From Xanthomonas euroxanthea (GTDB taxonomy: Bacteria; Pseudomonadota; Gammaproteobacteria; Xanthomonadales; Xanthomonadaceae), in assembly GCF_900476395.1 (NCBI RefSeq), contig NZ_UIHB01000001.1, positions 835,385-899,384 of the forward strand: a DNA stretch of 64,000 nucleotides, given 5' to 3'. Shown one piece after another: positions 51,836 through 61,578 of this stretch. Both the position numbers and the translations under genes were made by a program. The notes under the pieces are model-generated. The model was not told the DNA's origin. It searched no databases and worked only from the letters and a program-made list of their open reading frames with translations. The stretch's first letter is position 1; every line of letters starts with the position of its first letter.

Positions 51836-54487
51836 ATGCGAACCTCCGCTGTCGCCCGTCTCTCGCGGACGGGCCTGTCTCTTTCCATTTCCACCTTGCT
51901 GTTTTCCGGCGCTGCGCTGGCACAGTCGACCAGCACCGATGCCGGCTCCACCACTGGCACCAGCAGCACCACCAGTGCGCCCAAGCAACTCGACCAGGTC
52001 GTGGTGCGTGGCGAATACATTCCCGAACCGATGCTGCAGACCTCGGAGGTGGCCTCGTTCGTCACCCGCGAGGACATGGAGCGCACCGGCGACAGCAGCG
52101 CGGCGGTGGCGCTGACGCGTGTCACCGGCCTGAGCCTGTCGCGCGGCAAGTATGTGTATGTACGCGGCCTGGGCGAGCGTTATTCCTCGGCGTTGTTCAA
52201 TGGTTCGCCATTGCCCAGCCCCGAGCCGATGCAGCGGGTGGTGCCGCTGGACCTGTTTCCCAGCGATGTGCTGGACAGCGTGACCGTGCAGAAAACCTAT
52301 TCGGCCGATTATCCGGGTGAATTCGGCGGCGGCGTGATCGATCTGCAATCGATGGCGGTGCCGGACAAGCCGTTCCTGTCGCTGACCGTGGGCGGCGGCG
52401 TCAACAGTGTCAGCACCGGCGAAAAAGGCCTGACCTACTACGGCTCCGGCGATGACGAGTGGGGCTATGACGACGGCACGCGCAAGCAGCCTGCCGCGTT
52501 GCGCGATGCGATCCAGAGCGGCCGGCGCGTGGACCTGGGCAGTTTTTCGCGCGAGGACATCCGTAGCATCGGCCGTAGCTTGAACAACGCCAACCTGTAC
52601 GTGCTGCAGGAAAAGGACAGCATCGCCCCGGACGTCAATGTCGGCGGCAGCGCCGGTTACAGCATGGACGTGGGCGAGGCCAAGCTGGGCATCATCGCGG
52701 TGGCCAGCTACGACAACGAGTGGCGCACGCGCACCGGCAAGCAGCAGGACGGCATCTTTGTCGGCGATAAGGTCGAGTTCAATTCCAACTACGACTTTGC
52801 CACCACCCGCAACAACGTGCGCACCAACGGCATGCTGGGCCTGGGCTGGGAGTACGGCAGCCACACCATCGGCTGGACCACCTTGTATGTGCACGATGCG
52901 TTGAAGGTCGCGCGCAGCCGCGCCGGCCGCGACGAACTGGCCGGTTTCGATGTGCGCGACGACAACACCGAGTGGTACGAGCGCCAGCTGATCAACAACC
53001 AGCTACGCGGCACGCACGCGTTCGGCGAGTACGACGACTTGAAGATTGAATGGCGCGCAGCGGTGGCCAACGCCAGCCGCGATGTGCCGTACGAAACCGG
53101 CATTCGCTACGAGCTGCTGGATGGCTACTGGGCGCACGATGCCTCGCGCGTGCAGAACTACACCCGCTTCAGCAAGGTCGACGACACCGTGGCCAGCGGC
53201 GGGGTGGATGTGACGTGGCGTTTGCCGATCGAGCGCGATGTCACCCTCAAGGGCGGTCTGGCCTATCTGGACAACGACCGCAGCGCATGGAGCCGTGAAT
53301 TCCGCTTCCTGGCACTGGACGGCCCGTTGCCGTTCTACAACCAGTTCCAGCGTGTGGATTATCTGATCTCCGACTACAACCTCAGCAACGATCTGCTGCG
53401 CCTGCGCGAGACCACCGGCAGCTTCGGTGCGGCCGCGTACGATGCGACCTTGAAGGTCAAGGCGGCCTATCTGCAGGCCGAAGGCGAGATCGTGCCGACG
53501 CTGCGGGCCACCGTCGGCGTGCGTTATGAGGACGCCACGCAGGCGGTGCATCCGTACGACATCTTCACCGGCGCACGCCAGGACAGCGTGGCGCCGCTGG
53601 AGAACAGCTATGCGCTGCCATCGGCCACGGTGACCTGGAATTTTGCCGAGAACCAGCAGCTGCGCTTTGGTGCGTCCAAGACCATTGCCCGCCCGCAGTT
53701 CCGCGAGATGGCGCCGCAGCAGTACCTGGACCCGGATATCGACCGCCAGTTCTTCGGCAACCCGTTCCTGGTCGATAGCGAGCTGGTCAACCTGGATGCG
53801 CGTTACGAGTGGTTCTTCGAGCCAGGTGAGTATTTCACCGTCGGCGCGTTCTACAAGAGCATCGACAAGCCGATCGAGGCCATCGTCAACGATGCACCGG
53901 GCGGCGGCATCGTGCAGAGCTTCATCAATGCGCCAGAAGCCACCTTGTACGGCATCGAGCTGGAAGCCAAGAAGTATCTGGACTTGCCGATCGCGGCCGA
54001 CTGGTGGGGTGACAACCGGGTGTTCCTGTCCGGCAACTACACGCGCACCACGTCGGAAGTGAGTGCCAGCGATGGCGACACCGTGCAGCCGTTCGGCTTC
54101 ACTGCGCCGGTGCAGGCGACCTTGTTCATCCGTGATGGCTCGGCCCTGCAGGGGCAGTCCGACGACATCGCCAACCTGCAGATCGGCGTGGAAAGCGAAA
54201 GCACCCACAGCCAGGCCACCTTGATCGCCAACTATGTCGGCGAGCGGGTATCCGCGCGTGGTCGCCCCGGGCAACCGGATTACATCGACAAGCCGGGTAC
54301 CTCGCTGGATCTGGTGATCAAGAAGGGCTTGGTGTGGTCGGGCAATACGCTGTCGCTGAACTTTGCCGCACGCAACCTGCTCAAGACCCGCTACCAGGAG
54401 TACCAGAGCCTGGGCAGCAACCGGGTAGACCTGTACGAGTACCAGCCCGGCGTGACGTATGACCTGAGTGTGACAGCCCGCTTCTGA
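51836..54487 (+). CDS. TonB-dependent outer membrane receptor
   Basis: 883 residues. The signal peptide ends ALA-Q near 29; a Ser/Thr/Gly-rich stretch follows, then the TonB-box region QLDQVVVRGEY. The plug domain (about 60-170) contains VYVRGLGERYSSALFNG and FPSDVLDSVTVQKTYSADYP, typical of this receptor group, and the barrel runs to the C-terminus VTYDLSVTARF, ending in Phe as outer membrane proteins do. It is likely co-transcribed with the preceding lipoprotein gene and separated from the xcs genes by a terminator. Ligand unknown. Confidence 0.92.
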   Translation: MRTSAVARLSRTGLSLSISTLLFSGAALAQSTSTDAGSTTGTSSTTSAPKQLDQVVVRGEYIPEPMLQTSEVASFVTREDMERTGDSSAAVALTRVTGLSLSRGKYVYVRGLGERYSSALFNGSPLPSPEPMQRVVPLDLFPSDVLDSVTVQKTYSADYPGEFGGGVIDLQSMAVPDKPFLSLTVGGGVNSVSTGEKGLTYYGSGDDEWGYDDGTRKQPAALRDAIQSGRRVDLGSFSREDIRSIGRSLNNANLYVLQEKDSIAPDVNVGGSAGYSMDVGEAKLGIIAVASYDNEWRTRTGKQQDGIFVGDKVEFNSNYDFATTRNNVRTNGMLGLGWEYGSHTIGWTTLYVHDALKVARSRAGRDELAGFDVRDDNTEWYERQLINNQLRGTHAFGEYDDLKIEWRAAVANASRDVPYETGIRYELLDGYWAHDASRVQNYTRFSKVDDTVASGGVDVTWRLPIERDVTLKGGLAYLDNDRSAWSREFRFLALDGPLPFYNQFQRVDYLISDYNLSNDLLRLRETTGSFGAAAYDATLKVKAAYLQAEGEIVPTLRATVGVRYEDATQAVHPYDIFTGARQDSVAPLENSYALPSATVTWNFAENQQLRFGASKTIARPQFREMAPQQYLDPDIDRQFFGNPFLVDSELVNLDARYEWFFEPGEYFTVGAFYKSIDKPIEAIVNDAPGGGIVQSFINAPEATLYGIELEAKKYLDLPIAADWWGDNRVFLSGNYTRTTSEVSASDGDTVQPFGFTAPVQATLFIRDGSALQGQSDDIANLQIGVESESTHSQATLIANYVGERVSARGRPGQPDYIDKPGTSLDLVIKKGLVWSGNTLSLNFAARNLLKTRYQEYQSLGSNRVDLYEYQPGVTYDLSVTARF

Positions 54488-54512
54488 TCCGACGCCCGCT
54501 GCCTGTATCGCA

Positions 54513-54546
54513 AACGCCCGCCCTGCCTCGCATGGCGGGCGTTTTC
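54513..54546 (+). terminator. Terminator after TonB-dependent receptor
   Basis: AACGCCCGCC (54513-54522) pairs with GGCGGGCGTT (54534-54543) and is followed by TTT. It separates the receptor gene from xcsC. Confidence 0.8.
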
Positions 54547-54645
54547 GTCTGCGGCTGTGGCGCCGTGTGTCGGCCTGTGTCATCGCTTTCTTCGAACTGA
54601 CACATTGCGGCCGCATTCTGTCATCCGACCGCAATCCTGAGACGG

Positions 54646-55458
54646 ATGTCCGCTTTGCAGCGCGTTTTGCCCTCCTTGAAACCCCTGATGTCGGCGCGTG
54701 GCCGCAGCGCGGTGGCCTGCGTGCTGCTCGCGTTGCTGGCGCTGCAATGCGCGCGCGTGTTGTGGGTGGTGATCACCCCGATCGGGCCGCTGGGCATCGC
54801 CCAGGTCGCCGCGCCCGCGAATGCGGAGCTGCCCGCACTGCGCCGCGATGTGTTCCATCGCAGCGTTCCGGAGGCCAGCAGCGACGGCATCGTGTTGCAT
54901 GGTGTCCGCGCAGGCGGCACGCAAGCGGCTGCGTTCCTGAGCAGTGGCGATGGCCGACAAGGCGCGTATCGCATTGGCGATGTCGTGGTAGCTGGCGTGA
55001 CAGTGCAGGCGATCGCGAGCGATCACGTGCTGCTGCGTACCGGCAGCGGCGTGCGACGTCTGGCCTTGGTGGAATCCACAGCGTCGTCGGCGCCGCCCTC
55101 GCCAGCAACGAGCGCGGCAGCAGCCACCAGCGCCGCACCTGCGGTGATGTCGAATGTCGGCGCAGCGGCTGGCACGGCCACGGCAATGGCTGTCGACCCG
55201 CAACAGCTGCTCACCACCGCCGGCCTGCGTGCAAGCGAGGATGGCAGCGGGTTCACCGTGATGCCGCGCGGCGATGGGGCCTTGCTGCGCCAGGCCGGCC
55301 TGGCCCCAGGCGATGTGCTCACCCAGCTCAATGGCCGCACGCTCGATGCCGAACACCTGCGTGAGCTGCAGGACGAACTGCGCGATGGCCAGGCGGCCAC
55401 GCTGACCTACCGCCGCGACGGCCAGACCCACACCATGACCTTGAAGCGCCCGCAATGA
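54646..55458 (+). CDS. xcsC: Type II secretion protein C (GspC-type, PDZ)
   Basis: 270 residues. One membrane segment (about 21-40) with a short cytosolic N-terminus, a homology region in the periplasm (about 60-145) and a C-terminal PDZ domain (about 185-268: GDGALLRQAGLAPGDVLTQL). It links the inner membrane platform to the secretin. First gene of the secretion operon; its stop overlaps xcsD by 4 nt. Confidence 0.9.
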   Translation: MSALQRVLPSLKPLMSARGRSAVACVLLALLALQCARVLWVVITPIGPLGIAQVAAPANAELPALRRDVFHRSVPEASSDGIVLHGVRAGGTQAAAFLSSGDGRQGAYRIGDVVVAGVTVQAIASDHVLLRTGSGVRRLALVESTASSAPPSPATSAAAATSAAPAVMSNVGAAAGTATAMAVDPQQLLTTAGLRASEDGSGFTVMPRGDGALLRQAGLAPGDVLTQLNGRTLDAEHLRELQDELRDGQAATLTYRRDGQTHTMTLKRPQ

Positions 55459-57536
55459 CTGCTGCCCGCCCCGCATGGCTGCTTTCGGCCGCCTTGTTGC
55501 TCGCACTGCCGGCGGTGCCGATGGTGTCGCTGCATGCCGCCGACGCACCGGCCGTGCGCCTGCAGGACGTGGACCTGCGTGTCTTCATCCAGGACGTGTC
55601 GCGTGCCACCGGCATCACCTTCATCGTGGACACGCGCGTGCAGGGCACGGTCAACGTGGCGCGCGCGCAGGCGATGTCGGAACAGGACCTGCTCGGCATG
55701 CTGCTGGCGGTCCTGCGTGCCAATGGCTTGATCGCGGTGTCCAGCGGGCCGTCGACCTATCGCATCATTCCCGACGATACCGCTGCGCAGCAGCCCGGCA
55801 GCGCGGCCAACGGGAACCTGGGGTTCGCCACGCAGGTGTTCACCCTGCAACGCGTGGATGCGCGCAGCGCTGCGGAGATTCTCAAGCCGCTGATCGGCCG
55901 TGGCGGCGTGATCATGGCGATGCCGCAGGGCAACAGCCTGCTGATTGCCGACTACGCCGACAACCTGCGCCGCGTGCGTGGCCTGGTCGCGCAGATCGAC
56001 ACCGACCGCGCGGCAATCGACACGGTGAGCTTGCTCAATAGTTCCGCGCAGGAACTGGCGCGCACGCTGACCTCGCTGTTCGGGCAGGCCGGCGAACGCA
56101 GCAACGTGCTGTCGGTGTTGCCGGTGGACAGCAGCAACTCGCTGATCGTGCGCGGCGACCCGGCACTGGTGCAGCGCGTGGTGCGCACTGCGGTGGATCT
56201 GGATGGGCGTGCCGAACGTCGCGGCGATGTCAGCGTGGTGCGCCTGCAACACGCCAGCGCCGAGCAATTGCTGCCGGTGTTGCAGCAACTGGTCGGGCAG
56301 ACCCCGGGCAACGAGGCGCAGCCTGGGCAGGACACGCGCTCCAGCGCGGTGGATGTGGCCGCCGCTGCTGCGGGCGCTGCGCAGACGCAGGTGATCACGC
56401 CGGCCGCCGGCAAGCGCCCGGTGATCGTGCGCTACCCCGGCTCCAACGCCTTGATCATCAATGCCGACCCGGAAACCCAGCGCGCCTTGATGGATGTGAT
56501 CCGTCAGCTGGACGTGCATCGCGAGCAGGTGCTGGTCGAAGCGATCGTGGTGGAGATTTCCGACACCGCGGCCAAGCGCCTGGGCGTGCAGCTGCTGTTG
56601 GCCGGCCGCAATGGCACGGTGCCGTTGATCGCCACGCAGTACAGCGGCGCGTCGCCGGGCATCGTGCCATTGGCCGCGGCAGCGGCCGGCACGCGCAGCA
56701 ACAACGGCGACGACGATTCGGTGCTGGAACAGGCGCGCAATGTGGCCGCGCAATCGCTGCTGGGCCTGAGCGGCGGCCTGATCGGGCTGGCCGGGCAGAG
56801 CAACGATGCGGTGTTCGGCATGATCATCGATGCGGTCAAGAGCGACACCGGCTCCAACCTGTTGTCCACCCCGTCGATCATGACCCTGGACAACGAGCAG
56901 GCACGCATCCTGGTCGGCCAGGAAGTGCCGATCACCACCGGCGAAGTGCTGGGCGCGGCCAACGACAACCCGTTCCGCACCATCCAGCGCCAGGACGTGG
57001 GCGTGGAGCTGGAAGTGCGCCCGCAGATCAATACCGCCGGCGGCATCACCCTGGCGATCAAGCAGGAAGTCTCGGCCATTGCCGGGCCGGTCAGCGCGCA
57101 GTCGTCGGAGCTGGTATTCAACAAGCGCCAGATCGAAACCCGCGTGGTGGTGGAAAACGGCGCCATCGTCGCGCTCGGCGGCCTGCTCGACCAGAACGAC
57201 CGGCAGACCGTGGAGAAGGTGCCGCTGCTGGGCGATGTGCCCGGGCTGGGCGCGCTGTTCCGGCACAAGTCGCGCAACCGCGACAAGACCAACCTGATGG
57301 TGTTCATCCGCCCCACCATCATCCGCGACGCGGCCGATGCGCAGCGCATGACCGCACCGCGCTACAACTACCTGCGCGATCGCCAGTTGGCCGATGGCGA
57401 CCCGGAAGCCGCGCTCGATGCACTGGTGCGCGACTACCTGCGCGCACAACCGCCGCAGCTGCCGGCGGCGCCGTCGCCAGCCGTGCCGGCGCCGGCAACA
57501 ACGCCTGCGCCCGGCGCGCGTCCCGCGCAGCGCTGA
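55455..57536 (+). CDS. xcsD: Type II secretion secretin (GspD-type)
   Basis: 693 residues. Signal peptide (LLSAALLLALPAVP, cleaved near 28-30), N0 domain (VRLQDVDLRVFIQDVSRATG), N1-N3 ring domains with repeated KPLIGRGG and VEIRGDPAL-type strands, then the secretin core (about 370-610: VLVEAIVVEISD, LLSTPSIMTLDNEQARILVGQEVPI, GVELEVRPQIN, ALGGLLDQNDRQTVEKVPLLGDVP). It forms the outer membrane channel. The C-terminal S-domain-like tail is Pro/Ala-rich. Confidence 0.96.
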   Translation: MTAARPAWLLSAALLLALPAVPMVSLHAADAPAVRLQDVDLRVFIQDVSRATGITFIVDTRVQGTVNVARAQAMSEQDLLGMLLAVLRANGLIAVSSGPSTYRIIPDDTAAQQPGSAANGNLGFATQVFTLQRVDARSAAEILKPLIGRGGVIMAMPQGNSLLIADYADNLRRVRGLVAQIDTDRAAIDTVSLLNSSAQELARTLTSLFGQAGERSNVLSVLPVDSSNSLIVRGDPALVQRVVRTAVDLDGRAERRGDVSVVRLQHASAEQLLPVLQQLVGQTPGNEAQPGQDTRSSAVDVAAAAAGAAQTQVITPAAGKRPVIVRYPGSNALIINADPETQRALMDVIRQLDVHREQVLVEAIVVEISDTAAKRLGVQLLLAGRNGTVPLIATQYSGASPGIVPLAAAAAGTRSNNGDDDSVLEQARNVAAQSLLGLSGGLIGLAGQSNDAVFGMIIDAVKSDTGSNLLSTPSIMTLDNEQARILVGQEVPITTGEVLGAANDNPFRTIQRQDVGVELEVRPQINTAGGITLAIKQEVSAIAGPVSAQSSELVFNKRQIETRVVVENGAIVALGGLLDQNDRQTVEKVPLLGDVPGLGALFRHKSRNRDKTNLMVFIRPTIIRDAADAQRMTAPRYNYLRDRQLADGDPEAALDALVRDYLRAQPPQLPAAPSPAVPAPATTPAPGARPAQR

Positions 57537-57540
57537 TGCC

Positions 57541-59028
57541 ATGAACACTGCGCGCGCCAGCATTTCCTATGCGTTCGCCAAGCGCCACGGCGTGGTGCTG
57601 CTCGGCAGCGACAGCGCCGCGCAGATCGGCCTGCGCGAAGGCGGCGATGTGCAGGCCCTGATCGAGCTGCGGCGTGCGCTGGGCCTGCCATTGCAGGTCC
57701 GCACCCTGGCACCGTCGGTGTTCGACCGGCACGTGTCGGAGATCTATGCCGATGCCGGCATGGAGCAGGGCGTGCAGGTCGAGGCGCTGGACCTGCACGG
57801 CAGCCTGGATTCGTTGATCGACGACATCCCCACCGCCGATCTGCTCGACAGCCAGGACGATGCACCGATCATCCGCCTGATCAACGGCATCATCGCCGAG
57901 GCCGCGCGCCTGGGCGCCTCGGACGTGCATCTGGAATCCTACGAATCGCGGCTGCGCGTGCGGCTGCGCGTGGACGGGGTAATGCGCGAAGCGGCCACCT
58001 TGCCCGGACGCATCGCGCCGCTGCTGGTGTCGCGCGTCAAGGTGATGGCACGGCTGGACATCGCCGAAAAACGCATCCCGCAGGATGGCCGCGTGTCGCT
58101 GGTGATGGGTGCCAAGGCACTGGACGTGCGCGTGTCCACGCTGCCCACGCGCAGCAGCGAGCGCGTGGTGCTGCGCATCCTGGACAAGGAGCAGGGCACG
58201 CTGTCGTTGACGCAACTGGGCATGCCGCCGGCGGCAATGCACACGGTGCAGCGCGCCCTGCAGGTGCCCAACGGCATCGTGCTGGTGACCGGGCCGACCG
58301 GCTCGGGCAAGACCACCACGCTGTATGCGGCGCTGAGCCTGCTCAACGATGGCTCGCGCAACATCCTCACGGTGGAGGACCCGGTGGAATACGCCATCGA
58401 CGGCGTCGGCCAGACCCAGGTCAACGCACGTGTCGGCATGACCTTCGCGGCCGGCTTGCGCGCCATCCTGCGCCAGGACCCGGACGTGGTGATGATCGGC
58501 GAGATCCGCGACACCGAGACCGCGCAGATCGCCGTGCAGGCCAGTCTGACCGGTCACCTGGTGCTGTCCACCGTGCACACCAACGATGCGGTGGGCGCGG
58601 TCACGCGCCTGCGCGACATGGGCATCGAACCGTTCCTGCTCGCATCGAGCCTGCGGCTGATCCTGGCCCAGCGGCTGGTGCGGCGCCTGTGCACGCAGTG
58701 CCGCGCCCCGCGCCCGCTGGATGCCGGTACCCGCCAGATGCTGGAGGCGCCGGCCGATGCAACGCTCTACGGCGCGGTGGGCTGCGCGGCCTGCCATCAC
58801 AGCGGTTACGCCGGGCGCGTGGGCGTCTACGAAGCCATTGCGGTGGATGATGCGATGCGTCGGCTGATCGGCGACAACGCCGATGAAGATGCCCTGGCGG
58901 CGGTGGCCTTCGCACGCGCCCCGCGCCTGGGCGATGCCGCGCGTGCAGCGGTGCTGCAAGGCCTCACCACACTGGAAGAGGCGCTGCGGGTGACCCGCCA
59001 GCAGGACGATGCGCATGCCGCGGTTTGA
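57541..59028 (+). CDS. xcsE: Type II secretion ATPase (GspE-type)
   Basis: 495 residues. N1E/N2E regions, then the ATPase with Walker A GPTGSGKT (251-258), Asp box, Walker B (DVVMIGEIRD, about 315-324) and a His box (TGHLVLSTVHTND). The tetracysteine zinc motif is C384, C387, C415, C418. It powers pseudopilus assembly. It overlaps xcsF by 20 nt. Confidence 0.96.
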   Translation: MNTARASISYAFAKRHGVVLLGSDSAAQIGLREGGDVQALIELRRALGLPLQVRTLAPSVFDRHVSEIYADAGMEQGVQVEALDLHGSLDSLIDDIPTADLLDSQDDAPIIRLINGIIAEAARLGASDVHLESYESRLRVRLRVDGVMREAATLPGRIAPLLVSRVKVMARLDIAEKRIPQDGRVSLVMGAKALDVRVSTLPTRSSERVVLRILDKEQGTLSLTQLGMPPAAMHTVQRALQVPNGIVLVTGPTGSGKTTTLYAALSLLNDGSRNILTVEDPVEYAIDGVGQTQVNARVGMTFAAGLRAILRQDPDVVMIGEIRDTETAQIAVQASLTGHLVLSTVHTNDAVGAVTRLRDMGIEPFLLASSLRLILAQRLVRRLCTQCRAPRPLDAGTRQMLEAPADATLYGAVGCAACHHSGYAGRVGVYEAIAVDDAMRRLIGDNADEDALAAVAFARAPRLGDAARAAVLQGLTTLEEALRVTRQQDDAHAAV

Positions 59029-60211
59029 CTACACCGTGCTCGATCTGCACGGGCATCGCCGCCAGGGCGTGATCACCGCCGACTCGGCGCAGGGTGCACG
59101 CGCGCAACTGGAGCAGCGGCAGTGGGTGCCGGTGCGCGTGGAGGCGGCGGTGGCGGCCAGCAGCGTGCGTCCGGCGCGTTTCAGCGGCAAGGATCTAGTG
59201 CTGTTCACCCGCCAGCTGGCCACGCTGGTGGAGACCGCGCCGCTGGAGGAAGCGCTGCGCACCATCGGCACGCAGTCCGAGCGTCGCGGCGTGCGCCGGG
59301 TCACCAGCCAGACGCATGGGCTGGTGGTCGAAGGCTTCCGCCTGTCGGATGCGATGGCGCGCCAGGGCAGTGCGTTTCCGCCGTTGTATCGGGCGATGGT
59401 GGCCGCCGGCGAAAGCGCCGGCGCGCTGCCGCAGGTGCTCGAGCGCCTGGCCGATCTGCTGGAGCGGCAGGCACAGGTGCGCAGCAAGCTGCAGTCTGCA
59501 CTGGTCTATCCGGCCGCGTTGGCCCTGACCGCCGGTGCGGTGGTCATCGTGCTGATGACCTTCGTGGTGCCCAAGGTGGTCGACCAGTTCGATTCGATGG
59601 GCCGCGCATTGCCACTGCTGACGCGCGCGGTGATCGGCGTGTCGAACTTCCTGCTGCATGCGGGCATTCCGCTGCTGGCGGCACTGGTCATTGCGGTGAT
59701 CGCCGCATTGCGCCTGCTCAAGCGCCCGCAGCTGCGCCTGGCGGCCGACCGCGCCGTGCTGCGTGCGCCCTTGCTCGGCCGGTTGATCCGCGACCTGCAT
59801 GCCGCACGCATGGCGCGCACGCTGGCGATCATGGTCAACAGCGGGCTGCCGCTGATGGAAGGCCTGATGATCGCCGCGCGCACCGTCGACAACCGCGCCT
59901 TGCGGCTGGCCACCGACAACATGGTCACGGCAATCCGCGAGGGCGGCAGCCTGGCCGCGGCAATGAAGCGCGCCGGCGTGTTTCCACCGACGCTGCTGTA
60001 CATGGCCTCCAGCGGCGAAAACAGCGGGCGCCTGGCGCCGATGCTGGAGCGCGCCGCCGATTATCTGGAGCGCGAGTTCGCCTCCTTTACCAGCGCGGCG
60101 ATGAGCCTGCTGGAGCCGGCCATCATCGTGCTGCTCGGCGGCGTGGTGGCGGTGATCGTGCTGTCGATCCTGCTGCCCATCCTGCAATTCAACACCCTCG
60201 CGCTTGGTTGA
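59009..60211 (+). CDS. xcsF: Type II secretion inner membrane platform protein (GspF-type)
   Basis: 400 residues with three membrane segments (about 165-190, 210-232 and 370-395) and two homologous cytosolic domains (LVLFTRQLATLVETAPLEEAL and ARMARTLAIMVNSGLPLMEGL), the GspF pattern. ATG at 59009 or 59015 are both possible. Coupled to xcsE by overlap. Confidence 0.95.
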   Translation: MRMPRFDYTVLDLHGHRRQGVITADSAQGARAQLEQRQWVPVRVEAAVAASSVRPARFSGKDLVLFTRQLATLVETAPLEEALRTIGTQSERRGVRRVTSQTHGLVVEGFRLSDAMARQGSAFPPLYRAMVAAGESAGALPQVLERLADLLERQAQVRSKLQSALVYPAALALTAGAVVIVLMTFVVPKVVDQFDSMGRALPLLTRAVIGVSNFLLHAGIPLLAALVIAVIAALRLLKRPQLRLAADRAVLRAPLLGRLIRDLHAARMARTLAIMVNSGLPLMEGLMIAARTVDNRALRLATDNMVTAIREGGSLAAAMKRAGVFPPTLLYMASSGENSGRLAPMLERAADYLEREFASFTSAAMSLLEPAIIVLLGGVVAVIVLSILLPILQFNTLALG

Positions 60212-60239
60212 GCGCGGCCGCCTATTTCTGGAGATCCTC

Positions 60240-60704
60240 ATGCAGTCCATCCGTCACCGCCAACGTCCTTGCTCGCTGTCCTCGCAAGCGCGAACGCGCG
60301 GCTTCACCCTGGTCGAGTTGATGGTGGTCATCGTCATCATCGGCCTGCTTGCCACGGTGGTGATGATCAACGTGATGCCCAGCCAGGACCGCGCCATGGT
60401 CGAGAAAGCACGCGCCGACGTGGCTGTGCTGGAACAGGCACTGGAAACCTATCGCCTGGACAACCTCAGCTACCCGAGCACCGAACAGGGCCTGCAGGCC
60501 TTGCTCACCGCGCCAAGCGGCCTGACCCCGCCGGAGCGCTACCGCCAGGGCGGCTATATCCGCCGCCTGCCCGAAGATCCGTGGGGCCACGCCTACCAGT
60601 ACCGTCGCCCGGGCCGCAACGGTGGCTTCGATGTGTACTCGTTCGGTGCCGATGGCGCCGAAGGCGGCGACGCCGACAATGCCGATATCGGCAACTGGCG
60701 CTGA
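60240..60704 (+). CDS. xcsG: Major pseudopilin (GspG-type)
   Basis: 154 residues. The prepilin site RG-FTLVELMVVIVIIG puts the cleaved Gly before Phe and the Glu at mature position 5. The C-terminal part has the calcium-loop region of GspG (PWGHAYQYRRPGRNGGFDVYSFGADG). ATG 60240 gives a leader of about 20 residues with several Arg, normal for this family. Main subunit of the pseudopilus. Confidence 0.95.
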   Translation: MQSIRHRQRPCSLSSQARTRGFTLVELMVVIVIIGLLATVVMINVMPSQDRAMVEKARADVAVLEQALETYRLDNLSYPSTEQGLQALLTAPSGLTPPERYRQGGYIRRLPEDPWGHAYQYRRPGRNGGFDVYSFGADGAEGGDADNADIGNWR

Positions 60705-60713
60705 GGTGCGGCA

Positions 60714-61214
60714 GTGTTCGCGCAAACGGCCATCGCAAGGCAAGCACGGACATGTGCGTCGCGGGCGCAGGCGCGCGGCTTCACCCTGCTCGAACTGCTC
60801 GCCGTCCTGGTGATCACCGCACTCGCCAGCACCTTGGTGGTGCTGACCTTGCCGGATACGCGGCGCGACCTGCACGACCAGGCCGATGCATTGGCCGGTG
60901 CCTTGGGCCATGCACGCGACGAGGCGATCCTGAGCCTGCGCATGGTCGAGGTGACCGTGGATGCAGGTGGCTACAGGTTCCGCCGCCAGGCGCAGCAACG
61001 CTGGGTGCCGCTGGATGAAAGACCTTTCGCCGCGATGCGCTGGCCTGCCGGTGTGCAGGCGCAGATGCCGGTGGGCGGCACGCAGGTGAGCGTGCGCTTC
61101 GACCCCACCGGTGCGGCCACGCCGCAACGCATCGCGCTGGCCGACGGCCAACAACAGCTGCAGGTGGTGGTGGACGCCGCCGGCGTGGTGCGGGTCGATG
61201 CGCCCCTACGGTAA
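60714..61214 (+). CDS. xcsH: Minor pseudopilin (GspH-type)
   Basis: 166 residues from GTG 60714, with AGGTG upstream. The prepilin site RG-FTLLELLAVLVI is followed by a globular domain (FRRQAQQRWVPLDERPF, VSVRFDPTGAATPQRI) resembling GspH. It overlaps xcsI by 17 nt. Confidence 0.85.
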   Translation: MFAQTAIARQARTCASRAQARGFTLLELLAVLVITALASTLVVLTLPDTRRDLHDQADALAGALGHARDEAILSLRMVEVTVDAGGYRFRRQAQQRWVPLDERPFAAMRWPAGVQAQMPVGGTQVSVRFDPTGAATPQRIALADGQQQLQVVVDAAGVVRVDAPLR

Positions 61215-61578
61215 GCCCGATGCCTGCGCCGGATTTTCGCTGCTCGAACTGATGGTCGCGCTGGCGATCTTCGGCATGGCCGTGGTCGGTCTGTTGAACG
61301 TGTCCGGCGAAAGCACGCGTACCGCGGTGGTGTTGGAAGAGCGTGCGCTGGCCGCGGTGGTGGCGGAAAACCAGGCGATCGACGCGATGCTCGCGCCCAC
61401 GGCTGCAGCACTGGTACCGGCCAACGGGCAGGAAACGCTGGGCGGACGCAGCTGGGACTGGCAGCGTCAGTCGATGCCGGCCGGTGCTGCGGGCATCGTG
61501 CGCATCCAGGTGCAGGTGCGCGCTGCAGCGCAGGCGCAGGAAATCGCCAGCCTCAGCGTCTTGCGGAGCGCCGAATGA
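61198..61578 (+). CDS. xcsI: Minor pseudopilin (GspI-type)
   Basis: 126 residues from ATG 61198. The site AG-FSLLELMVALAIFGM has the Glu at +5. GspI-like tail (EETLGGRSWDWQR-type beta strands). Part of the pseudopilus tip complex with GspJ and GspK. Overlaps both neighbours. Confidence 0.87.
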   Translation: MRPYGKPDACAGFSLLELMVALAIFGMAVVGLLNVSGESTRTAVVLEERALAAVVAENQAIDAMLAPTAAALVPANGQETLGGRSWDWQRQSMPAGAAGIVRIQVQVRAAAQAQEIASLSVLRSAE